Origin: Bacteroidota bacterium
GTDB lineage: Bacteria > Bacteroidota > Bacteroidia > Bacteroidales > WCHB1-69
DNA: 64,000 nt
Assembly (NCBI GenBank): GCA_019135895.1
Contig: JAGVVH010000154.1
Location: 1 to 64,000, forward strand
Direction: 5' to 3'
Positions 53,867-61,586 of this stretch are shown one piece after another. Under the pieces are notes generated by a model, which made no database searches, was not told the origin of the DNA, and saw only the letters and a list, made by a program, of their open reading frames with translations. A program made the position numbers and the translations under genes. Position 1 is the first letter of the stretch; each line of letters begins with the position of its first letter.

Positions 53867-56800
53867 TTATTTCTTCAGTTCAATTTTGGCTCTTTTCATC
53901 TTAGATCCGGCCAATTTGAGTAAATCATAAGCAAGAGGAGTGGAAACAAAAATTGCAGAGTATGTTCCGATGATAATCCCGGCACCCATAGCGAAAATAA
54001 ATCCACGGATTACTTCTCCACCGAAAATAAACATGGCAAGTAGAGTAACAATAGTGGTCCCTGAAGTATTGATAGTACGTCCAAGTGTACTGTTCACGGA
54101 AGAGTTGAAATTTGTGTAGTTATCACGTTTAGGATAGAGTGCCAGATTTTCACGGATACGATCATAAATAACCACAACATTATTAATTGAATATCCAATA
54201 ACAGTTAATATTGCTGCAATAAAAGACTGGTCAATTTCCATGGAGAAAGGCATGATTTTATAGAAAAGAGAAAATAATCCAATGGTAATCAAAGCATCAT
54301 GCACTAATGAGAAGACCCCTCCAACTCCAAATTGCCAATTTTTAAAACGAATGGCAATATAAACAAATATTAAGACAAGCGAAACAAGTACTGCAAGAAA
54401 GGCATTGAAAACCAATTCACGTGCAATAGTAGGTTGTACTTTTTGCGTACTTTGAATCCCTCGCGGGTCGTTTTGCTGAATAAAATCATTTTGAGAAATA
54501 TTTGATTTTAGATAAAACCCTTTCAATGCATTATATAGTTTTATCTCACATTCTTTATCAACAGCTGGATCGGTTTCATTAATTTTGTAGTTAGTAGTAA
54601 TTCTTACCTGATCATTTCCACCAAAGGTCTTAACTTCAGGACTTCCGCCAAATTCATTAACGATAGCTGCTCTGACATCATTAGTTCTAATTTCCTGGTC
54701 AAATCTAACAACATAATTTCTACCACCGGTAAAGTCAATTCCGGGTTTTAATCCAAGAGTGAATAATGAAATAATGGAAATAACCATTAATGCGCCTGAA
54801 AAAACGTAAAAGATCTTTTTAGTTTTGATAAAATCAAATTTAGTATTGATAAATGCATTAATGGTAGCTTTAGTTCCGAATGGAATATTTTTCCCTTTTG
54901 CAATTCTATTTTCAAAAATAATTCTTGAAATAAAAATGGCAGTAAACATTGACGAAAGAATACCAATGATAAGAGATGTTGCAAATCCTTGGATAGGACC
55001 TGAACCAAATATATAAAGGGCGATAGCAGTGATAAGTGTTGTTACCTGTCCGTCAATAATAGCAGAATAAGCATTTTTATATCCTTCATCAAGGGCAATT
55101 CTCAATCCTTTTCCTGCACGAATTTCTTCACGAATACGCTCAAAGATAATTACATTCGCATCTACCGCCATACCCATTGTAAGAACGATACCCGCAATAC
55201 CCGGCAATGTCAATACAGCACCAAGCGAAGCAAGAATACCAATAATAAAAAAAACGTTGGTAAATAATGCTAAGTCGGCAACAAAACCTGCACGACTGTA
55301 ATAAATAATCATATAAATCAGAACCAACACAAAAGCTAATAAGAAAGATAACAGACCGGCATTGATAGATTCTTTACCAAGAGTAGGTCCAACAACTTCA
55401 GATTGAACAATATTTACTCCGGCTTCTAGGTTTCCGGAGTTCAGAACTGTTGCAAGGTCCTTTGCTTCATCAATAGTGAAATTTCCAGAAATTTCACTAT
55501 TTCCGTTAGGAATTTCAGTATTAATTCTTGGATAGGAATAAACCTGTTCGTCAAGAACAATCGCAATAAAAGTAGTCTTTGATTTGTTATCAACAGCTGC
55601 ACGGGTGATTTTACGCCATTCATCAGAAGCCTGGTCTTCCATTGACATTGTTACAACAACTCTATTGTTTTGGTCAACATCCTGTCGGGCAGAATGCACT
55701 ACTCTGGCGCCACCTATTGTTTCAGAACTCAATTTAGGTCCTATGCGGTCATTTTTGAGAGGCACCAATGGATAAGCATTGCCAAAATCTTTATTTGGAG
55801 TACCCCAGTAGAAAACAACATTGTTATTTCCCAGTAATCTAGAAAGTTCCGGTAATAAAGCAATAACTTCTTTCATCTCAGCTTCTTTAAAAAAGGCAAT
55901 TGCCACGCCGTCACTACCTGATGAGGCTTTACTAAGTATAGGTCCTACTCCGCTCTTTTGTGCCGTTTCATCATTTTTTGTCAAAGAATCAATAGCAAGT
56001 GTAGCGGAATCTACAGATAAAGAATCTGCCGATAAAGAATCTGTCGGAGCTACTTCACCGCTTTCTGCAGCTTTTCTAGCTTTTAGTTGCTCTCCTAATT
56101 GCAAGTCAGCAAGTCTGAATGCTTCCTGAATTGTTCCACCGTTTACAGGATCATTATATACTTCCCAAAATTCAAGCTTTGCAGTACTTTTTAACAGATC
56201 GGTAACACGTTCCGGTTCCTTGATACCAGGAAGTTCTACCAGAATACGACCACCTTGTAAGCGTTGTATATTTGGAGATGCAACGCCAAAACGGTCTATA
56301 CGAGTACACAAAATTTTAAAAGTACGGTCGATGATTTTATTGGATTCTGTTTGGATAAAAGTGATAATTTCTTTGTCAGAAGCATTTTTTATTCCTGATC
56401 GCTCCTCAAAATAAGTACGTAAAAGAGCATTATTTAAACCTAAAGTAACTTTTTCCTGATTAAATTGCTTCACAAAAATATCAATAAAATCTCCGTTAGT
56501 TTCTTTATAGGTAACTATTGCTTTTTCAAAACTATTTTTGAAAAGCTGGTCATCAGTATTAATAGCCAAGCTCTTCAGAACATCAGGAATGGATATTTCA
56601 AGTGTAACATTCATACCTCCCTTTAAGTCAAGACCTAAATTCAACTCTTTATACTTACACTCTTTATAAGTCATACCCAAAAACACCGAAGAATCTTTCA
56701 TCTTGGACAGAAAATGGGTTTCTCTTTCAGAATAAATGGAATCCCTAATCTGTTTTTCAAGCATCAGATCACCCTTAGACAACTTTATAATATCTTTCCC

Positions 56801-56944
56801 GACAACAGGATCATCTATAACTTCCTGTGCAAATTCCTTGGCATCTTTTTCTACAGACCAGGTAATGAAAGAAAATGATAAGCAATACACGCAAACTAAT
56901 GCAATGAGTATTGTAAAAAAAAGAATCAAACCTTTGTTACGCAT
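53867..56944 (-). CDS. secDF: Protein translocase subunit SecDF (fused)
   Basis: The 1025-residue membrane protein fuses SecD and SecF, as is usual in Bacteroidota. SecD marks are LGLDLKGGMNVTLE, GRILVELPGIKEPERV and the TM block GMAVDANVIIFERIREE. A Ser/Asp/Glu-rich insert lies at about residues 280-330. SecF marks are GIDFTGGRNYVVRF and IGYSINNVVVIYDRIREN. Twelve membrane helices and two large periplasmic domains can be traced. It uses the proton gradient to help export through SecYEG. Confidence 0.96.
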   Translation of the reverse strand: MRNKGLILFFTILIALVCVYCLSFSFITWSVEKDAKEFAQEVIDDPVVGKDIIKLSKGDLMLEKQIRDSIYSERETHFLSKMKDSSVFLGMTYKECKYKELNLGLDLKGGMNVTLEISIPDVLKSLAINTDDQLFKNSFEKAIVTYKETNGDFIDIFVKQFNQEKVTLGLNNALLRTYFEERSGIKNASDKEIITFIQTESNKIIDRTFKILCTRIDRFGVASPNIQRLQGGRILVELPGIKEPERVTDLLKSTAKLEFWEVYNDPVNGGTIQEAFRLADLQLGEQLKARKAAESGEVAPTDSLSADSLSVDSATLAIDSLTKNDETAQKSGVGPILSKASSGSDGVAIAFFKEAEMKEVIALLPELSRLLGNNNVVFYWGTPNKDFGNAYPLVPLKNDRIGPKLSSETIGGARVVHSARQDVDQNNRVVVTMSMEDQASDEWRKITRAAVDNKSKTTFIAIVLDEQVYSYPRINTEIPNGNSEISGNFTIDEAKDLATVLNSGNLEAGVNIVQSEVVGPTLGKESINAGLLSFLLAFVLVLIYMIIYYSRAGFVADLALFTNVFFIIGILASLGAVLTLPGIAGIVLTMGMAVDANVIIFERIREEIRAGKGLRIALDEGYKNAYSAIIDGQVTTLITAIALYIFGSGPIQGFATSLIIGILSSMFTAIFISRIIFENRIAKGKNIPFGTKATINAFINTKFDFIKTKKIFYVFSGALMVISIISLFTLGLKPGIDFTGGRNYVVRFDQEIRTNDVRAAIVNEFGGSPEVKTFGGNDQVRITTNYKINETDPAVDKECEIKLYNALKGFYLKSNISQNDFIQQNDPRGIQSTQKVQPTIARELVFNAFLAVLVSLVLIFVYIAIRFKNWQFGVGGVFSLVHDALITIGLFSLFYKIMPFSMEIDQSFIAAILTVIGYSINNVVVIYDRIRENLALYPKRDNYTNFNSSVNSTLGRTINTSGTTIVTLLAMFIFGGEVIRGFIFAMGAGIIIGTYSAIFVSTPLAYDLLKLAGSKMKRAKIELKK

Positions 56945-57005
56945 TTTTTATCTATTTGATTATTAATAATTTATTTTTCTTAAAGAGTTTTATTTTTTGA
57001 GCCCG

Positions 57006-57021
57006 CAAATATACAAAAATA
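57006..57021 (-). promoter_or_regulatory. Two adjacent -7 elements before secDF
   Basis: TATATTTG (57006-57013) and TATTTTTG (57014-57021) lie head to tail on the minus strand, about 61-70 bases before the ATG. Either could be used. Confidence 0.45.
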
Positions 57022-57067
57022 TTTCTATGATTTTTTTTATTTATTATAAAGTATATAAACTATTATA

Positions 57068-57802
57068 TTATGGTTTTCTTAATTCAAAATTTCTTCCTAA
57101 ATATACTTTCTTAACATACTCATCACCGGCAAGTTCTTCTGAAGTACCTGATTTCAAAATTCTTCCTTCATAAAGAAGATAGGATCGATCTGTAATTGAA
57201 AGTGTTTCATGCACATTATGGTCGGTAATAAGAATTCCTATATTTTTATTTTTTAAGGTAGCCACAATATTTTGAATATCTTCAACAGCAATAGGATCAA
57301 CTCCTGCAAACGGTTCATCCAATAAAATAAACTTTGGATTAGAGGCCAGACAACGAGCAATTTCTGTCCTGCGGCGTTCGCCACCGGAAAGATTATTTCC
57401 CATATTTTTCCTAACTTTCTGAATGTTAAATTCAGCAATTAAGCTTTCCAGCTTTTCTTTCTGTTCTGTTTTGCTCAATTCGGTAAATTCAAGTACTGCC
57501 CTAATATTATCTTCAACACTCAAATTACGAAATACAGAAGCTTCTTGGGGCAAATAGGCAATCCCCATCTTCGCTCTTTGATACATAGGTAACTTAGTAA
57601 TATTTTCTTCATTAAGAAAAATTTCTCCTGAAAATGGTTTTATTAATCCCACAATCATATAAAATGAAGTAGTCTTTCCTGCCCCATTAGGACCAAGTAA
57701 GCCCACAATTTCTCCTTGTTCAACATTAAAAGAGGCATTATCAACCACTACACGGTTTTTATACTTTTTAACAAGCCCTTCTGTTCTGATACTTAATTTC
57801 AT
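57068..57802 (-). CDS. lptB: LPS export ABC transporter ATPase LptB
   Basis: The 244-residue ATPase has Walker [21 protein letters not shown], the LptB-type Q-loop region [19 protein letters not shown], signature [16 protein letters not shown], Walker [16 protein letters not shown] and the switch His in LITDHNVHE. It powers LPS extraction from the inner membrane. It starts 4 bases inside the end of the SRPBCC gene. lptF/G, A and C are not adjacent. Confidence 0.95.
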   Translation of the reverse strand: MKLSIRTEGLVKKYKNRVVVDNASFNVEQGEIVGLLGPNGAGKTTSFYMIVGLIKPFSGEIFLNEENITKLPMYQRAKMGIAYLPQEASVFRNLSVEDNIRAVLEFTELSKTEQKEKLESLIAEFNIQKVRKNMGNNLSGGERRRTEIARCLASNPKFILLDEPFAGVDPIAVEDIQNIVATLKNKNIGILITDHNVHETLSITDRSYLLYEGRILKSGTSEELAGDEYVKKVYLGRNFELRKP

Positions 57803-58206
57803 ATTACTTCTTTTTCTGCTTCATTTTTAATCTTTTCAGCCATCAAATCAACGAAGTTTTGCATAGGTTTATTGAGCATTGCCGATAAAAAAACGGGGAC
57901 ATCTACTGTAGCCTCCACTAAAATATCACTTTGTTCCTCTTTTCCATTGATATTTATCACAATGATTACTTGAATATTTTTGTCATTTTCAGCCTGATAG
58001 ATAATTTTAGAAAATTCATGTTTTTCAAGGATGGAAAGAGTCATGGTCAACAACCCTTGAATAGTAAATTTACACCACTCCTCCGTGGATTCAAAATGCT
58101 GAATCTGTTCCGGTAAAAATCTTCCAAAGTTGTTAAAATTGTCTAATAAAGTAAAAATTTTTTGCTCAGAGGCCTGAATATGAACTTTTCTGCTGCTTAC
58201 TTTCAT
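57799..58206 (-). CDS. SRPBCC (START-like) family protein
   Basis: Start at the ATG at 58206 ([21 protein letters not shown]); a longer frame begins with TTG inside the promoter. The protein of about 135 residues fits the SRPBCC/polyketide cyclase-like fold: an N-terminal strand, helix [15 protein letters not shown], beta strands [17 protein letters not shown] and a long C-terminal helix [16 protein letters not shown]. Such proteins bind hydrophobic ligands in a deep pocket. The 4-base overlap with lptB suggests a linked role, perhaps with lipid, but that is inference. Confidence 0.65.
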   Translation of the reverse strand: MKVSSRKVHIQASEQKIFTLLDNFNNFGRFLPEQIQHFESTEEWCKFTIQGLLTMTLSILEKHEFSKIIYQAENDKNIQVIIVININGKEEQSDILVEATVDVPVFLSAMLNKPMQNFVDLMAEKIKNEAEKEVI

Positions 58207-58224
58207 GCTTTTTTCTTTAAGTTG

Positions 58225-58232
58225 CAAAAATA
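58225..58232 (-). promoter_or_regulatory. -7 element of the SRPBCC-lptB transcript
   Basis: TATTTTTG on the minus strand, 18 bases before the ATG at 58206; its overlap with a TTG decides the shorter start. Confidence 0.55.
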
Positions 58233-58278
58233 CATTTTTTGTTGATAAATAATCGAGATATTTGTATTGGTTTTTTAT

Positions 58279-58286
58279 TAAATTTG
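58279..58286 (+). promoter_or_regulatory. -7 element of the Plug-like/ROK transcript
   Basis: TAAATTTG, 78 bases before the ATG at 58365; the -33 element is unclear. Confidence 0.4.
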
Positions 58287-58364
58287 CAGTTGTTATAGTT
58301 TTTTCCTTCCCATTTTAATTTGCGGAAGAGTTTTTTGAGTTAATAACTTAATATCCAATTTTTT

Positions 58365-59636
58365 ATGAAAAAGATTTGGACAATTGTTTTATTTATAAGT
58401 ATTTTATATACCGGCTTTTCTCAGCAATTCGAGAATATTGCATTGGATAATAAAGTTTATGTTAGTGGGATTGAAAGTGTTAAATTATGCCTTGAAGGTT
58501 ATGATTTCGGTCAGCCAATTATTAAGTTGAACGGAGAGGATAAATTAAAGCTTGTATTTGATGATTTGGAAACAGAAAGCCGTTATTTAAAATATACGCT
58601 GATTCATTGTACTCACGACTGGAAAATCTCTGATCTTAATCAATTAGAATATTTGGATGGCTTTATGGAGGATGAAATAACAGATTATTCTTATTCATTT
58701 AATACAATTCAACATTATATTCATTATGAACTACTATTTCCAAACGACCGTATGAATATTACTAAATCAGGTAATTATATTTTGTTTGTTTATGATGATA
58801 ACTATGACAATCCTATTATGACCCGGAGACTTATGATTATGGAGTCTTCTCCTGCTTCTGTTAACGGAATTGTAAGCGATGCCACTGATGTAAATAATAT
58901 GTTTACAAAACAGGAGGTCGATTTCGTTGTCTATGCAGGCAATTATCTCATCAGAAATCCCGGTCTATACCTAAATGCAACTATTATGCAGAATGGACGT
59001 TGGGATAATGCTATCATCGGTCTTAAATACCGCTCTGGGAAACCGGGTGAATACAGTTTCGATTATGACAATAATGAAAATGTGCTTACCGGAGGTGCTG
59101 AATTCAGAACTTTTGACATTAAAAGTTTACGGTATAACGGAAACAGAATAGTATCGGTCAGATTTCTAAATCATACCAACAATGCCTATATTGTGGAAGA
59201 TTTGGCAAGACCTTTCGGGGCCTATGAGACAAATACTACTCTTAAAGGAAGATGCTATTATAAAAATGAAGATTTTCCTGGAGAAAATACCGAAGATTAT
59301 GTAATCACTCATTTTGCCCTCCGCTCTGATTTTCCCATAAAAGATGGAGATGTGTACGTCTATGGAGAACTTACTGACTGGCAAATCAACCCTAAGGCAA
59401 AACTTGTTTATAACCCAACGTCAAACTATTGGGAAGCATCACTCTTTCTTAAACAGGGCTATTATAATTACCAATATGTATTTGTGAAAAACGGAACTAA
59501 TGTTATTGATGAAACCTATATCGAAGGAAGTCACTGGGAAACCAAAAACGATTATACTGTTTTAATCTATCTGCGTGATGAAGGGACTGTTTATGATAAA
59601 TTAATCGCAGTTAATTATTTAACTATTTCAAAATGA
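58365..59636 (+). CDS. DUF5103 protein, T9SS Plug-type
   Basis: The 423-residue exported protein (signal ending GFSQQ) matches DUF5103, the family of the Plug protein that closes the lateral opening of the T9SS SprA translocon. Visible marks are LDNKVYVSGIESVKLCLEGY, LKYTLIHCTHDWKISDLNQL, FMEDEITDYSYSFNT, MTRRLMIMES and the C-terminal DVYVYGELTDWQIN and GYYNYQYVF segments. The second half is beta-rich. With the two sorting-tail proteases and the PorE-like protein it adds to the T9SS content of the window. It overlaps the next gene by 4 bases. Confidence 0.85.
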   Translation: MKKIWTIVLFISILYTGFSQQFENIALDNKVYVSGIESVKLCLEGYDFGQPIIKLNGEDKLKLVFDDLETESRYLKYTLIHCTHDWKISDLNQLEYLDGFMEDEITDYSYSFNTIQHYIHYELLFPNDRMNITKSGNYILFVYDDNYDNPIMTRRLMIMESSPASVNGIVSDATDVNNMFTKQEVDFVVYAGNYLIRNPGLYLNATIMQNGRWDNAIIGLKYRSGKPGEYSFDYDNNENVLTGGAEFRTFDIKSLRYNGNRIVSVRFLNHTNNAYIVEDLARPFGAYETNTTLKGRCYYKNEDFPGENTEDYVITHFALRSDFPIKDGDVYVYGELTDWQINPKAKLVYNPTSNYWEASLFLKQGYYNYQYVFVKNGTNVIDETYIEGSHWETKNDYTVLIYLRDEGTVYDKLIAVNYLTISK

Positions 59637-60583
59637 AAAAATTATATTCCATTGGAGTTGATATCGGCGGTACCAATACTGACATCGGATTGGTTGACAG
59701 TGAGGGACTTTGTTTGGAGATGCTGAGAATAAAGACAGCTTTATTTACGGATGTAAATTTATATGTTGATGCGTTGATAAATAATATACGACTCTTAATT
59801 ACGAAGAATGATATCCCGGAAATAACCGGAATCGGCATTGGTGTTCCTAATGGAAATTATTACACCGGCTGTGTTGAGAATGCGGTTAATCTTAATTTTA
59901 AAGGGAAAATAGATTTGAGAAAATTAATCCAAAAATCTATTCCTGTTGAAGTAATAGTGACAAATGATGCAAATGCAGCTGCTTACGGTGAAATGATTTA
60001 CGGTGGAGCAAAAAAAATGAAAAATTTTATCATGTTTACTATTGGAACGGGGGTTGGAAGCGGTATAGTTGTGGACGGAAAATTAGTCTACGGTCATGAC
60101 GGAAACGCCGGAGAAATAGGCCATACTATTATTTTTCCGGAAGGAAGACCTTGTAATTGTGGAAGAAAAGGTTGCCTTGAACAATATACTTCAGCTAGAG
60201 GTATTCGCAAAACTTGCATAGAAATGATGAAAAACATTGAAGATCATACAGGACTGGAAGATGTGATTAGTCATGATTATGGTTTTAAAGCTATTACAAA
60301 AGCTGCTATGAATGGGAACCAGCTGGCAAATCAAGTACTTGCAAAAACCGGAGAAATTCTGGGACTTGCTTTGGCAAACTCAGTTGCCTATACTTCTCCT
60401 GAAGCTATTTTCCTGATGGGAGGTCCTTTAAAGGCTGGAAATATTTTGTTGGACCCAATCAGAAAATCTTTTGATGAAAATTTGCTTTCGATTTATAAAG
60501 GAAAAACTCAAATATTGGTTTCTAAATTAAAAGAGAACGAAGCGGCTATTCTTGGTGCTGCTGCACTGACGAATAGGGTGTAG
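59633..60583 (+). CDS. ROK-family sugar kinase
   Basis: The 316-residue protein has the N-terminal ATP site GVDIGGTNTDIGLVD, catalytic Asp in VTNDANAAAYGE, GTGVGSGIVVDG and the ROK zinc motif GEIGHTIIFP then CNCGRKGCLEQYTSARG. The family includes glucokinases, N-acetylglucosamine kinases and others; the substrate is not decided by the sequence. It overlaps the Plug-like gene by 4 bases (ATGA), and its last 38 bases overlap the tsaD 3' end on the other strand. Confidence 0.88.
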   Translation: MKKLYSIGVDIGGTNTDIGLVDSEGLCLEMLRIKTALFTDVNLYVDALINNIRLLITKNDIPEITGIGIGVPNGNYYTGCVENAVNLNFKGKIDLRKLIQKSIPVEVIVTNDANAAAYGEMIYGGAKKMKNFIMFTIGTGVGSGIVVDGKLVYGHDGNAGEIGHTIIFPEGRPCNCGRKGCLEQYTSARGIRKTCIEMMKNIEDHTGLEDVISHDYGFKAITKAAMNGNQLANQVLAKTGEILGLALANSVAYTSPEAIFLMGGPLKAGNILLDPIRKSFDENLLSIYKGKTQILVSKLKENEAAILGAAALTNRV

Positions 60584-61574
60584 CATTTAAAGTTGAAAAA
60601 TTTCCTTTTATGAATTTATAATACCCGCACACTGCAATCATTGCAGCATTATCTGTCGTCAAATCTATGGAAGGTAAGTAAAGATTCCGCTTTTCATTTT
60701 CGGCCAACAGTTGCATTGCTTCTCTCAAGGCTGAATTTGCTGATACTCCTCCTGCCAACACAATATCTCGGCAAGAATAATTTTTAAGAACTGCTGCCAT
60801 TTTATTGGTTAGAGATTTAATTATTGCATATTGAATGGATGCAGCCAAATCAGCAAGATTCTCCTGAATAAAGTTAGGATTTGTTTTAAGATTGTCTCTG
60901 ATAAAATATAAAAATGATGTTTTTAATCCGCTGAAACTAAAATTGTAATCAGGAAGATTTGCAATGGAAAAGTGAAATTTTTTAGAATTTCCTTCTTTTG
61001 CCAATTTATCGATAATAGGGCCTCCCGGATAGGAAAGTCCTAAAATCTTTGCTGCTTTGTCAAAAGCTTCGCCGGCAGCATCATCAATGGTACCACCTAG
61101 ATATTGCATTTCAAAATAGTCGTTTACTTTTAATAGTTGGGTATGCCCTCCTGATACTGTCAAACAAAGAAACGGAAATTCAGGAATCTTTTTATTTTCT
61201 CCGGGTTTGCTCAGAAAATTTGCCAAAACATGTGCCTGCAAGTGATCAACTTCAATGATTGGAATCCCCAAACTGTAAGCCATAGCTTTAGCAAAAGAAC
61301 TTCCTACCAATAAAGAACCTAATAATCCGGGGCCATTTGTATATGCAATAACAGATAATTGATTTTTGTTTATTTTTGCATGTTTAAGTGCAGTATCAAT
61401 TACCGGGATGATATTCTGCTGATGGGCACGAGATGCCAATTCGGGAACTACGCCACCAAACTCAGAGTGTACTTTTTGACTTGCAATTACGTTTGATAAA
61501 ATGGTGGTGTCGGAAAGAACGGAAGCAGCAGTATCATCACATGATGATTCTATACCGAGTATATAAACAGACAT
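60546..61574 (-). CDS. tsaD: tRNA N6-threonylcarbamoyladenosine synthesis protein TsaD
   Basis: The 342-residue ASKHA protein transfers threonylcarbamoyl to A37 of ANN-decoding tRNAs together with TsaB and TsaE. Family marks are ILGIESSCDDTAASV, ELASRAHQQNIIPVI with metal-binding His, GPGLLGSLLVG, LTVSGGHTQLL and VLAGGVSANSALRE. It is divergent from the TamB gene, with only 12 bases between the proposed starts. Confidence 0.95.
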   Translation of the reverse strand: MSVYILGIESSCDDTAASVLSDTTILSNVIASQKVHSEFGGVVPELASRAHQQNIIPVIDTALKHAKINKNQLSVIAYTNGPGLLGSLLVGSSFAKAMAYSLGIPIIEVDHLQAHVLANFLSKPGENKKIPEFPFLCLTVSGGHTQLLKVNDYFEMQYLGGTIDDAAGEAFDKAAKILGLSYPGGPIIDKLAKEGNSKKFHFSIANLPDYNFSFSGLKTSFLYFIRDNLKTNPNFIQENLADLAASIQYAIIKSLTNKMAAVLKNYSCRDIVLAGGVSANSALREAMQLLAENEKRNLYLPSIDLTTDNAAMIAVCGYYKFIKGNFSTLNATPYSSVQQHQE

Positions 61575-61586
61575 AATAATACAATT

